DNA of 64,000 bases from Magnolia sinica (lineage: Eukaryota; Streptophyta; Magnoliopsida; Magnoliales; Magnoliaceae): NCBI RefSeq assembly GCF_029962835.1, contig NC_080582.1, forward strand, positions 76,566,177 through 76,630,176, written 5' to 3'. The first letter of the stretch is position 1; each line of letters opens with the position of its first letter. The translations under genes and the position numbers were made by a program. The notes under the pieces were generated by a model. That model was not told the origin of the DNA and made no database searches. It was given only the letters and a program-made list of their open reading frames with translations. This document shows positions 1-12,500 of the stretch, piece after piece.

Positions 1-2580
1 ATGTGAATTGCTCAAATCCTCAATTTCAACAATTCAGTCACACCTTATGGCAAAGGAAGAAGCTAGGGTACCCCAGCTTCATCCCAATCTAGAAGCACAA
101 TGTGAAGAAAGTGATCATAACTCGCTTGTGGAAGAAAATGAAATGACAAATGAGGAGTTGGATTCCATTAATGAGCATATGGTTCAATTACTCGATAAGT
201 CAATTTCGATAATTGTCCACAGGAATGATCAAGAGACGTGGGTGTCTTTCAAATACAATGATAAACTTCACTCAGATAACACACCTGATTTTAATAATGA
301 GGAAGATGTTAGTTTATTCGAACCTCAACCCAATCTAAAAATAGAATGTGAGGAATGTGTTCCCATCCCAATTAAGTGTATACTGCACTGAATTGGATGA
401 TGATGAGTATTGGGATTCAATCTCCATTTTGGCCCATATCAATGATCAAGAGATTCAGGAAGTTGTCAACTATAGTGACCTACTCCACCAATCTGACATG
501 ACCAATTTAAACGTGGAGAATGAACCGCTTCCACCTAAACTTTCCAACCTTTATGATGCATGTATTGGCTACTCCCTTGAATTGAATGATGATATAATTC
601 AGGAGATGGACGAGTCGCCCGATATGACTTTGGGAATTGACACCATTCAGTTAAGGTCACCATCTGAGTTGTCGACTCTTGACAATACAATGCCTTTACT
701 GGATGGTACCGATGAATAGAGTCCTCACATCAATATTTTGTCTACTGACCCTCAATCTGTTTGTGTAGGGCTGGAGCAAAAGAGCATACCTCCATTTCCT
801 TTTAAAGACGATGGAGTCCTTGAGCATCTCATTACAAATTTCAATGTGGAAAATAAGTCACTCTCAGTTGAATTTTCCAACTCTTTAGATGATTGCTTGA
901 CATATTTTTTATATTCGAACGATCTTATGACTAAAAAAATAGTAAATGCCTTGCAAGAGAATATCTCGGTAGTTGTTACTAATCGAGAGAACCCTTATTC
1001 TGAAGCCCCTCCTTCCCCAGATCTTGAATGTCTAATATTAAAAGAGGAGGAGCTAGAAATTGATCCAAAGTCTGGAACTTCGGAATGTGTTGAGACTACA
1101 TCTGCTGAGAATTTTCCTGAATTTTATTTACTTAGAGTCTCCAATTCACCATGGGATACTAACTCTAAAACTTTTTATGTCATAGGTGAATCATATATCC
1201 TTTGGACACCTCAGGAAATTAAAAGGAAACCTTATGCTGAGGTTCATAAATTTCTTTGGAAATTCATGCTCCAAGGCATCCAAGCCTATTATTAAAAGGG
1301 CTTTTAAAAGATTTTGTTGAGAAACCTACTGAAAAATTTATCAAGATACTGGCCGGAAGAGGAACCTTATGGCATGACTGAGTAGTTTTTCCCTACTTTC
1401 ATAGGACTAGGGTAGTTTGCTTTTTACTGTTCTAAGATAGTCGGTTTTATCCCATTAGGCTAGTTTGCTTTTTACATTGTTTTATGATAGTTTGCTTTTG
1501 TTAGTTTCACTCTTGTGCCGAGCCGCTCTCATCCTGCGATCTCTTGGTAAAAGCTTCTTGATTTTTTCGTCCAGTTACTATCTTCCCATCACTTCTCATT
1601 TACTTTCATTGTCTCATATGCATTGCATGCTCATATCTGAAACGTTGAGGACAACGTAGATTTTAGGTTGGGGGTGAGAGATTAGGTTACCTAATTAGTA
1701 TTTTCTTGGTCTTGAGCAAAATTGTGAAATTGTGAAAAATTTTAACTTTTTCTAGAAATTCTTGTGAATTCGAAGTGATTTTGAAGGATAGTCGTGATTT
1801 GAGAAGTATCAGATACGTAATGTTGGTAATTTATGACTCTTGAATTCATTTATCTATTAAATTTCACAGTTAAGTTTGAATTGTCAATCCATGATTAGAA
1901 GTTTTAAACATTGATTGAGTCATGATTTCACATGTCACATCTCACTTACACATTAAGGTATTAATTTGATATTGAATTGTTAACTTGGTGATCATTAAGC
2001 ATGGAAGGAACTAACCTGGGGAATTTGTCCATCATGTTCAATAAGGAAAAAAAAAGAAAGAAAGAAAGAAAGAAAAAAAAATACCCAACTAAAAAACAGT
2101 TGTCATTAGAAAAGGTAGTGTGAACAATCTTCACTATGGGTTTGCTCCTTATGGGTGAGGAATCGATTCCCCACCCCATCGATGTAAAAATTAAAAGCTC
2201 AAAGAATGAAAAGAAGAACTGTAAGGCAAGTATTGATTTAGGTTATGGTTATCCTGAATGCACTTTTGATCATCAGTGTTATCATGGAAATTGACGATTG
2301 AATCTCTTAATGATGATAAGCTGAGATTACACTATACACCAATGGAACTCAATGTTTAGAATGTTTTCTAATTGATGGATTAATACTTTGAACTTGACTA
2401 TGAAATTTACCATGAGCTTGAGTCCAGGAGGAAGTAATGCCCAACATTCATGAATCTTTAGAATTCTACTATCTGGATTATTTTTCAAAAATCACATGAG
2501 TTTATAGAAATTATGTTGTGGTTCTCAACTTATTTTTTGCATACTTTGCTTGGGACTAGCAAAATGCTCGTTGGGAGTTT
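1..2580 (+). mobile_element. Ty3-type LTR retrotransposon, 3' part of internal region (fossil)
   Basis: This stretch leads into the LTR that starts at 2581 and reads in the same direction, so I take it as the back end of an element whose front lies left of the window. Several acidic, low-complexity open frames lie between 8 and 1295; I recognise no domain in them. Near 1645-1685 is a 'ttgaggacaa...ttaggttgggggtg' stretch, which I associate with the region behind pol in Athila/Tat-like Ty3 elements. A purine-rich tract just before 2581 could be the polypurine tract. The element is broken. Assignment rests mainly on position and this motif. Confidence 0.5.
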
Positions 2581-5500
2581 TGTTGAGGGTCAAATATTGT
2601 ATATTTGACCCCAGTTATTGCCTGGATTTACGTACATGATACTGTTTAATAACCCATTTTAATCGTGTTTGTGATGCAATGTGTATTTACAAGCTTGGAT
2701 TGAAAAAAGGGTGATAAAAGCATGAATTTAACGCTCATAAATCACCAAGGCAAGGGACAGACGCTAGAGGATCGAGATCGAAGACATTACACGCCAGAGA
2801 TCCGAGAAAACTAGGCTACACGTTTAAATGGGCCTGAAAATTATCTAGAATGCAAGATTACAGGGTTACCACTATTCGTTTGGCTCGAAACTTCATATAT
2901 GGCCTGAGGACCATAAATTAACCATCCACGTAGAATTTTAACCACTGGATCTTCGTGAAATTTTCCCAAATGACAAATCAGCTACTAAATCTTTGATCTG
3001 GGGCCCACTTGATATCTGGATAAGCTTCAATTTTGGTCTCAACGCGTTAAATGAGCTGACAATATGGATGGACGGAAGGATTTCTCATGAACATCTTCGC
3101 AGGACCTCATGTACATAACGTGTGCATAGTGCACAAGTGCACCAGTCGTGCACCGAATTTCTCAAAGTCGGTCAGCGCACGCTGACCGACTCTCTCTTCT
3201 CCAATTCAAAAACGGACACAGCATCCTCATCGTGTCCGTCGATTTTTGATTGTGGGCCCCACCCGTCGTCCATGTGGACAATCAGAGCTGTCCATTGTGA
3301 CCAGAGGTTGGGTATGACCCTCGCATAGGTGGATGTTGGCCCCATGAATACATCGTATGTGCATGAGGACTCAAACGGATGATAGACGGTAGAATAGAAG
3401 ATCTTGTGGGCCACATCGAAATCAATCCAATCTCGCTATTCCCAGATGGTTTTTCGTCGTGAAACTAATGGACGGTGTGTATTTCTCCATCACTGTCAAT
3501 CTGGGACCCACCGACCATCACAACGCGAATGCGCAGGCTCTGTTTTGCAAACAGAGCCTGCGGACAGAACTTGTGGGCCACCATCAAGGACTCACGTTGT
3601 TGATCTGGACCTTCCATACTGTTTGGGGCTTCTTTCAATACAAAATCATAAATTTTGGAGGATTCATGCAAGACGTAGCATGCGCAGGCATAGTCGCAAG
3701 GGAAACCGCTTCTTTTTGAAACTAGAAGATCTCGGTTGTTCTGTGATCAGCGGGCCATTTTATGGTGTGATCAGGACCATAAAAACTTATTCCAGGGGAC
3801 AACTAACCAAGGCCAAGAAGCCTGACTGGTTAGATCTTGTATCGGGCTCTCAGTTTCGCCAAGACAAAATTCTTGCAACACAGAGTCGGTTGCAGTTTCT
3901 TTTCCGCTGCATAAGTTGTCGCACAGGACTGACAGCTCACTGACTTTCTCCATCGCCTGCAGGCTTCTCGGGGGGGGGGGGGCAAGAAGAGCAAGAAGGA
4001 GAGAGAAAGCTCCACCGTTGGTTCCTTTTCTTCCCTGCTTTTCTCAATTTTATTTATTTTTAAGATGTTTAGCCTTGCCATGTCTATGCTCGGCTAAACC
4101 TCTTAGCTAGGGTTAAGAGGTGAAGCTTGTAGAGTGATGGAGAGACTTTTTGCTTGTGCCTTTTGTTTAGATTGAATTGAAATTGATCGTAGTTTGATTA
4201 TGGGAAATGCCTGTAGTTTTTAATGGTTTATTGTAACTTAAATTACAGTAGATCTGTAAGACCCGTATCATAGTCCGTACTATTCTATAGATTCCTGCAA
4301 TCCTCCCTGTCGAATTTCGGTGATCCGCGACTTATAATTGGTGTTTGCGCGTGATCCTGAGTCGTGTCCCGTATATTAGAATCGACTCAACCCGAGACTT
4401 GTACCAGTGCGACCGCGCCGTCGCCACGGTTCCGATGCCATGTCTTGTGCGCCGAGACAATACTCGGGATAGGAGATGTGGGCCTGCGTTCAGTTCGAGG
4501 GAAACGCCACATATTGCAATCCCAAGAGAATGTCCCATCAATCGCATCAAGTGTCAAGTACCCCATCCCATCATGTCAAGTACAAACACCCATCCCCAAG
4601 CAACCCCTAAAGTCAACACACTCTCTCTCTCTCTCCACCCATCAAGTACACCTATCCATCACTCACATCTCTCACCTATCACCTCTCTCTCTCTCTCTCA
4701 TTTCTCTCTCATTTTCTCTCAAGCTCCATAAGAGCAACTCACGTCCAAGCTTCCATGGGAGAGAGCTTGTGTAGCCCACTTTCCTACCTCCCATCTCCAC
4801 CATCCAATGATCATCTAGACCGTTGAAATCATCCACTTGGAACTCTAGATCACATTGGCGGAAGAAGGAAGAAGAGATCAAAGGTAGGTGTTTCTTTTGT
4901 TTTGTTTGTGTGGATTTGATTATTAGAGGGCCCACATGTGGTGGGACCCATCTTGATGTATGTTTTGCATCTTGGAGGGGCCCATAGTGGCGGGGTCCCT
5001 CCCTTTTTTTTTTTTTTTTTTTACTGTTCTCTCTCCTTTTCTCTCTTCTTTTTTTTTGGTGAAGATGATAATGGGTGGGGCCCACTTGATCCATTCCATA
5101 CAACCGTGAGGACCCACCTCAATGTATGTATGCATCTGGCCATCCATCTGCTGGACTACCTAGGATGGTGCCAGGCCATACCATGATATATGTTTGATCC
5201 ACACTGTCCAGACAGTTTGGACAGGCGCTGGACGGTGCTGTGAAGGCCACACTATGATGTATGTATGATCCACACCTTTCAGACAGTTTGGACAAGCGCT
5301 AGACAGTTTGGACGGTGCTGTGAAGGCCACACCATGATGTATCTTTTGATCCACCCGTCCAGCCGTGGTACCCACCTTGATTTATGTATTTCCTTTTAGC
5401 ATTGTACTCAAATGATTATATTAGTGGATATGTGATGATGATGTTACCTTTGTGAATTGGGTAATCTTGTGGTTATGCTTATTATGAGTTAAATGTATAA

Positions 5501-6218
5501 AAAAAAATTCTCCTTGTAGGATCCCAGGATCGGAATCTGGCGTCTGGACGCTAGGAGCCGAGAATGGGTACTACGGAGGTTGTCAACACAGAATTTGGTG
5601 ATCGAGATTCCTGAGAATCCGATTTTCGGGTTTGGGGCGTGACAAGATCTGTGATGACTTTGAGTATTTCCTTTTCCTTATTATGATTATGACGTCAAAA
5701 AGACCTGTTGTTCACCATTGTCTCCTGGGCATGGTTGGATGACGGAACCCTTCCTAACCTTCATATATCTTTCTGATTGGTTATAGATTGGTTTAATTCT
5801 GTTGTTTACTTTGTCTCCTGGGCATGGTTTGGTGACAGAATCCATTCTAATTCTTATACCTCTCTTCTCTTGAAAACTAGATCAAAGGAAGTTCAGATTT
5901 GATTTTCATGCTTACACGCTCCAACTGGATGAAGATGGGACTCTAAATCCAGTTGAGTTCTTGAATCAAGCATAAAGATCTCACTGATCTCTACAAGTGG
6001 ATCCTCTAAAACCCTAGTTTCCTACATTTGAATTTCATGAGTTTTAGTTAAATAAATTCACAATTATTCCCTTTCTTTTACTTGATTTAGATTTCATCTT
6101 ATCCTAGTTCTAATTCAATTTATTTTCAGATTACGTACACCGTTCAATCCTTGTGGATTCGACTTTGGTCTTACCGAGTTTATTTCTACATCACAACCCT
6201 ATACTTGGGATGTGAACA
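2581..6218 (+). mobile_element. Ty3-type 3' LTR, interrupted by a solo LTR
   Basis: The LTR begins TGTTGAGGGTC at 2581 and ends GTGAACA at 6218. The same LTR occurs inverted at about 31467-33600, sharing the start, the 'tggcctgaggaccataaatta' region and the end 'cacaaccctatacttggg'. Removing the 1390-bp solo LTR and its 5-bp duplication leaves roughly 2.2 kb, close to the 2.1 kb of the other copy. A G-run lies near 3970. Open frames inside it (for example 3404-3943) are chance frames of LTR sequence. Immediately to the right begins gag sequence of an oppositely oriented element, so this element probably inserted there. Confidence 0.75.
4255..5644 (+). mobile_element. Solo LTR of a second Ty3 family (Tekay/Del-like)
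   Basis: It starts TGTAAGACCCG and ends GGGGCGTGACA, with TG...CA termini, and is flanked by a perfect 5-bp target duplication 'agatc' at 4250-4254 and 5645-5649. There is no internal region and no second LTR, so it is a solo LTR left by recombination between the two LTRs of one element. Its length is 1390 bp. It contains a CT-rich tract, a long T-run near 5005-5022 and two repeats of a 'cagacagtttggacaagcgc' type near 5200-5310. It sits inside the LTR of 2581-6218, so it is younger than that element. Confidence 0.85.
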
Positions 6219-7845
6219 TGGGCCAGAAAGGTCCTAGTCTCCTTAACATTCGGTTGTGTATCAAGTCTTGCAATCAAAGTTCTAAGTTCATTCATAGCCT
6301 GTAGTTGGTCCTGCCTAAATGTATCTAATGTATTCTCAAGGGTTCTCCTGGGTGGAGGTCCATTAGATGACCCTTGTGGATAATTGGTTACATTTGCAGT
6401 TGGTTCATTTTTTCAATTAAAGTTTTGCCAATAAAAAGTGTTGGTATTAGAATTTGGTGCACTAAGTAGCCGTTGATATGGATTTGTAGTATCTGCTTGA
6501 ACGTGAAACACCTCTTAAAAAGCTAGGATTATAGGACAATCATTGGTTAGGTGTACAACGCTCTCATAATTTTCACATACGGTTTCAACGATTGTTTTAA
6601 ACTGAGTTGATTCCTTCCTAGATTCCAAGTCCTCAATTTTTCGTGTAAGAATTATCAACTGTACATTAATATCATCCTCCTTGTTGAGTACACGTACTCC
6701 TATCTCTCTTGACACTTCCTTGGGATTACTAGCTTAGTTTGATGTGTCCCATGATTGGGAGTTTTTAACTAGAAGTCAAAGTAATCCTGGGCATCTTCTG
6801 GTTTCTTATCCATGAACTCGTCATTACACATTATCTGTACGAATTGGTGCATGTTCGGACTAAGTCCGTCATAAAAAAAGATCAATTGTTCGCCAAGTTT
6901 CATAACCATGGTGCGGGCAAGTGAGAAGTGAGTCTTTGAACCGTTCCCAACATTCAAAGAAGGTCTCATTATTTTTCTAGGAGAAGTTCATTATTTTCCG
7001 TCTAAGAGTGTTGGTTTTATGAGTCAGGAAGAACTTTTTAAAAAACTCCTGGTTCATCTTTGCCCATATGCCAATGGATCTAGGCTTTAATGAATGAAAC
7101 CATGATTTGGCCTTTTTTTTTATATAGAGAGAATGGAAATAATTTAAGGCTAATTGTATCAGAAGGAACATCATCAAAATATATGTTCGTAACGATCTCT
7201 TCAAATTCTTTAATATGAATATATGGATTTTCTTAATCAAGTCCATGAAACTTATGAAGTAATTGGATTATCTCAGGTTTAAAGTCCACGTTTCTTGTAT
7301 TGATTGGGAGAATTATGCTGGAAGGTGTACTTGTTCTCACTAGTTGTAAATAATCTTGTAAAGTTTGAACCGGTGGAACCCGATGCACTTCATTCTCATC
7401 ATGCACCGTCCTGATAGGTGGTGTGTGACGCACATGATCTTCATCAATATAATGTTATTGAGCTATGCGTTCAGATGATATTTCAGGAATATTTAAGGGT
7501 TTTCTAACACGTTGATGGATTGTGAGTCCTTCAACCAAACCTCCTTCACTCAAAAGTCTATGAGTGTTGTCACAAACCCACTTGGGCATGAAACACTTAT
7601 AACCTTCAAATTCTAAACAACTAAAACCAAAGGAGAAGAAAAAATTACAGAAATTAGAAATATGAAAAGAAGAGAGTTGGAGAGGAGTTACCGGATTGGA
7701 ATTGCTATGTAAGTTGCTATAAAACAAAAAACGAGGTTAGTTTCTAAAAACAAATTGAGAAAAACCTAACCTAAAAATACATAGAAAAAAGCTATAATCC
7801 TAAACTAATTCCAATACTAATCAATCTCAGAAAAATGTACCCCAA
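6219..7845 (-). mobile_element. Athila/Tat-like Ty3 element, leader and gag region (fossil)
   Basis: Minus-strand frames between 7433 and 6515 resemble plant Athila/Tat gag. The stretch 'KAKSWFHSL...IWAKMNQEFFKKFF..HKTNTLRR' (7246-6977) matches the typical 'kAkaWl.sLp...ltW.el...FL.kFFp..kt..lr.ei' pattern, and 'EQLIFFYDGLSPNMHQFVQI' (6969-6769) matches the following conserved block. Gag-like sequence continues toward 6230. The region lies between its own primer-binding site and LTR on the right and the foreign LTR end at 6218 on the left; pol is not present in the window. It is broken at several places. Confidence 0.65.
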
Positions 7846-7863
7846 GTCCCGATAACGGCGCCA
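7846..7863 (-). other. Primer-binding site, tRNA-Asp type
   Basis: Read on the minus strand this is TGGCGCCGTTATCGGGA, one base away from the TGGCGCCGTTGCCGGGGA type that pairs with the 3' end of plant tRNA-Asp, the usual primer of Athila/Tat-like elements. It follows the LTR end by a few bases, as expected. Confidence 0.65.
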
Positions 7864-7868
7864 AAAAC

Positions 7869-9240
7869 TTATTCACAACCCCAAGTGCAGGGTCGTGATG
7901 TAGTAATAACTCAGTAAGACCAAAGTCGAATCCACATGAACTAAACTTGTATGTATTCTGAAAATAACTAGAAGCAGAACTAGAATCGAAAACTAATTCT
8001 GAAATAAAAGAAGTAATTGTGAATGAGTATCGATCAATCAAAAGGAAACTAGAGTGCCAAGGATCTACTTATAGTTATCAAGATACTACCTTACTTGATT
8101 CAATAAACACAACTGGAATTGAAGTCATATCCTATCTAGTTGGAAAATAAAATAATTGAATCACAATCTGAACTTTATATTGAATTAGTTCAACATAAAG
8201 GAGTATCGTGATGATTGGAAGGGATTCCATCATCTTACCATGCCCAGGAGACGATGGTGAATAACAAGATTTATCGATCTCAAATTCTTAGAATGGAAAA
8301 GAAGATTTTCAAAACTATTGCAGCGTTTTGTAATTTGAGTCACAATAAACTATAGAAAACTGAAAATATTTCTAAAATTCAAGTTTGAAATCAATTAAGT
8401 TCAACATAAATAAGAATCAAAGCAAAATAAACATCCCAACACACTACAAGCTTCACCTTTTAGTTTTAGCTAAGAGATTAGCTAGTCATAGGTAACTCAA
8501 AAATATAAGAAAAATAAAAAGATCTACTATAACCCATGAAGAAATCGAAGCAGAAGAACGTCGTTCGCACTTCACCTAGGCCTCCTGTCCATTTTCAAAC
8601 CCTAGAAGATGCTTTCGAACATCATAGACACTCCTATTTATAGTTGTGGAACTCTAACTTTCGCATTGAGGTGGAAAAATCCACAAATCTCCTCAACTTT
8701 ACACACTTCGCGTAAGCTCCGCATAACGCCTTCGATGCCATCGAACAACCTTCGATTATACCTTCAATCGCACCTTTGATGTCATCGAAGCTTTTCTAGA
8801 ACTGTCTAGCGAGTTTGGCTTGAAAAATCCTGAAATTCTCGATTGCATCGAATTAGCTTCGATTGCACCTTCGATGCCATCGAAGTCTATTCTGCCACTT
8901 TTTCAGAACTATGTTTTTCTATCTCCGGAATTTCAGCATATCTTTTTTCAGGACAATTTTCAAGATTCATTTTCTTCACTTCAAATTTTCAAATATCTTC
9001 ATTTTTCACATGGTTTCCTTAGATCTTTGCCATGTGAATTCTTATTAATGACTTCCAAATCTCCAATTCTTCATTGTCTTCTTTTAAGATCTAAATTCAT
9101 CCTTTTAATTGTACATTTATCATATGCTTTCAAATCATTTCGTATGACAAAAACGCATATAATTAAATCAAATTATCAATTAAATGCCAGAAAAACCAAT
9201 GTAATTGAAGGGTTAAATATGAAATATTTGAGTCTCGACA
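7869..9240 (-). mobile_element. Athila/Tat-like 5' LTR (minus orientation)
   Basis: On the minus strand the LTR runs from TGTCGAGACTC at 9240 to about GTTGTGAATA at 7869, followed by the primer-binding site. Its start resembles that of the LTRs at 2581 and 33600 (TG, then 'gag.gtcaaatatt...atatttgacc'), so it is a related but distinct subfamily. The section 8730-8900 carries several copies of the short palindrome-like motif 'cttcgatgccatcgaa'. The right 650 bp (8591-9240) are duplicated at 13934-14583. Confidence 0.75.
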
Positions 9241-9543
9241 GCCAACCTGGCACATGTGCAAAACTTAGCATCCATCAAATGAGTTCCACCATCTTAGATG
9301 CAGTTTCCAAAAATTAAGTTCATCCACACACACCAGATGAACAACATTTTATATAATAAATGGACCGGTGAAGAAGCAGAGGCAAGTTTTTAACAATGTG
9401 GCAATTTCATGAAAGGACATGCCTACTTTTGGGCAATGGTATCTATCATGATATTACCCACGTAATGAATGTCTTGGATCCTCTAAACTGTGTCATGTGA
9501 TTCTTACCATCCGATTAATAGCTAAGAAAATGGAGGGTCCATA
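8591..9543 (+). repeat. 953-bp direct repeat, left copy
   Basis: Identical in length to 13934-14886, with about 6 base differences and no gap seen by eye (about 99.4% identity). It covers the U3 side of the minus-strand LTR (to 9240) plus about 300 bp of neighbouring unique sequence. The two copies exactly bracket the Ty3 fragment 9544-13933. Homology stops at 'ggtccata', after which the left copy continues into gag sequence and the right copy continues toward the receptor kinase gene. Confidence 0.95.
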
Positions 9544-12500
9544 GGTGGGTTGCGACCAACAATTCAGGACCGAGTTCAGATGTACCCAGTCGGGACTGTG
9601 GATGAAGCAGTTCAATTGGCGGGTAGGGCAGAAACACAACTTGCAAGAGCTCCTGCTCGTCCATATCCTTCAACTCGACCCCCCATGACGGGTCCCACGC
9701 AGGATCCAGTGCTGCCACGAGGAAAAGACCCAGTACCTCAACTTCCTACAACCGCAAACCGTGATACGGGGAGCAGCTCATCCAGACCTCAACGTGCAGC
9801 ACCCACAACAGCGGGTCCGAGTAGGATTCCAAATCCTTATGCTCGGCCAAGGTCGAACAATTGTTACCGCTGTGGCCAACCAGGCCACTTATCAAACACT
9901 TGTCCTCAACGTCCCGCAACACACTTGACTATAAACTAAGGGGGCACTGAAGATGAGGCCGCAGAAGAAGACCATCACTTTAATGAACATGAACAAATCA
10001 CTGAAGAAATAGCAAATGACGATAAAATGAAGAGCGAGGATCGTGGCAAATTTCTAGTTGTGAGGCGATTGTTGTATGCCCCACGAAAGGAATTACATCC
10101 ACAACGACACAATATATTTCGTACTCGGTGCACCGTCAATGGAAAGGTCTGTGATGTGATCATAAACAGTGGTAGTAGCGAGAACATCATCTCAAGAGTG
10201 ATGGTGGACAAGTTGCGGCTACCAACGATGAAACATCCTTCCCCGTACTCAATTAGCTGGATAAAAAAGGTGAATGAGATCAATATAATTGAATAATACA
10301 CTATCTCATTTTCAATTGGCAAAAATTATAAAGATCAAATACTTTGTGACGTGGTCGATATGGAAGCTTGTCATATGTTACTCGGTCGACCCTGGCAGTC
10401 GGACCGTGATGCGACCCATCGGGGACGAGATAATGTTTACGTATTCGTAAAGGATAGTCGAAAAATAATCCTTACCCCTATGGCACCAGAGAACCACCCT
10501 GAAGCCTCTAAAGTGGAGGGGAGTTCCTTCTTCACCATTCGGGATTTCATGAATGAATCTAAGGAAATCGGTGAGGTATACGCTGTAGTGGTGAAAGGCG
10601 AGGAAGAGGAACCCTCAAACATCCCTCCAAGTTTAAGATTGTTGTTAAACAAATTCAAAGAAGTCTGGCTTGAGGATTTACCTGATGGATTGCCCCCTAT
10701 CCAACATCACATAGACCTCGTCCCTGGGGCTAGCCTGCCCAACCGTCCTCATTATCGGATGAGTCCGAAGGAGTGTGAGATACTTCAGGGGCAAGTGGAG
10801 GAATTGATCCGTAAGGGTCTCTTGAGAGAGAGCATGAGCCCATGTGCCGTACCAGCATTATTAACGCCAAAAAAAGATGGAAGCTGGCGCATGTGTGTCG
10901 ACAGCCGAGCAATCAACAAAATTACCATCAAATATTGATTCCCAATACCATGGTTGGACGACATGCTCGATATGTTAGAAGGGGCCAAGGTGTTCTCTAA
11001 ACTAGATCTAAGGAGCGGGTACCATCAGATTCGTATTCGACCCGGTGATGAGTGGAAAACGGCATTCAAGACCAAGGAAGGGTTGTATGAGTGACTAGTC
11101 ATGCCCTTCGGCCTATCGAACGCACCAAGTACTTTTATGCGTTTGATGAATCAAGTTCTAAAACTGTTCATTAGCCGATTTGTGGTAGTATATTTTGATG
11201 ATATATTGATAAATAGCCAGGATGAAGTGGAGTATAGGAACCATCTCAGGCAGGTGCTGCATGTCTTACAAATTAACAAGTTGAACCTCAACTTGAAGAA
11301 GTGTAGTTTTTTAATTGATGACCTATTGTTTCTAGTATTTGTTGTAACGTCCACGAGCATTCATGGGGACGATGAAAAGGTGCGAGCTATTAGGGAATGG
11401 CGATCCCGACAAACATTCATGAGGTGAGGAGTTTTCACGGGTTGGCGACTTTCTATCGTCGATTTGTGCGAGATTTTAGCACCATAGTCGCACCTTTAAA
11501 CAGATTGCATGAAAAAGGACCGTTCAATGGACCGATAAAGCCGATAAGAGCTTTCATGAGATCAAGCATCGTTTGTCTACAACACCGGTCTTGGTGCTCC
11601 TAATTTTGACAAATTGTTTGAGGTTGAGTGTGACGCTTCATATGCCGGAATTGGAGGAGTATTATCACGGGAAGGCAGGCCGGTAGCTACCACGAGAAGC
11701 TCAGAGAAGCCCGAAAGAAGTGGTCGACTTATGAGCTTGAGTTTTACGCATTTAAGCACTGCGACATTGGCGGTATTATCTGATTCAAAGAGAATTTGTT
11801 TTGTACACTTACCATCAAGCATTAAAGTTTATTAATAGTCAGACTAACGTGAATCGTGTGCATGCTAGATGGGTTGCGTTTTTACAGGAATTCACGTTCG
11901 TTCTGAAGCACAAGTCAGGGCAGCAGAACAAGGTGGCTGATGCACTTAGCCGTCGTGCATCACTACTAGTAACAATGAGCAACGAGGTAGTCGGCTTCGA
12001 CTGTCTCAAGGAGCTGTATGCCGAGGATGAGGACTTCAAAGATTCTTGGATGAAGTGTCAAGAAGGTCACCCCAGTGACCTTCATATACGGGACGATTTT
12101 CTCTTCAAAGGGAATCGATTGTGCATCCCCCAAAGTTCTCTGAGGGAGCAGATTATTCAGGAGCTACATGGAGGTGGCCTTGGTGGACACCTGGGGCGAG
12201 ACAAGACGCGAGCTCTTGTGGAAGAGCGGTATTACTGGCCGCAGTTAGTACGCGATGTGGGAAAAGCCGTACAACGTTGTCATGTTTGTCAGACCTCCAA
12301 GGGGCAATCTCAGAATACGGGCCTCTACACCCCGTTACCTGTGCCTAACGGCCCTTGGGAGGATTTATCAATGGACTTCGTACTTGGTCTCCCACGAACA
12401 CAACGCGGCATGGATTCGGTGTTCGTGGTGGTAGATCGTTTCTCAAAGATGGCGCACTTTATCCCATGCAAGAAGACCCTCGATGCAACACACGTGGCGA

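Noticed and set aside
2040-2090. Purine-rich 'aaagaaagaaag' run as a regulatory tract
   Set aside because: Simple repeat within a fossil element; too far from the LTR at 2581 to be its polypurine tract.
3404-3943. A 179-codon open frame, plus overlapping shorter ones, that might be a gene
   Set aside because: It lies wholly inside the Ty3 LTR 2581-6218, has no recognisable domain, and the matching region of the other LTR copy (31467-33600) does not keep it.
4345-4774. Two overlapping open frames of about 130 codons
   Set aside because: They fall in the solo LTR and are rich in CT-repeat-encoded Ser/Leu/His; low complexity and no homology that I recognise.
8820-9317. Open frame of 165 codons, repeated at 14163
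   Set aside because: It is AT-rich LTR sequence shared because of the 953-bp duplication, not a conserved protein; it runs across the LTR end into flank.
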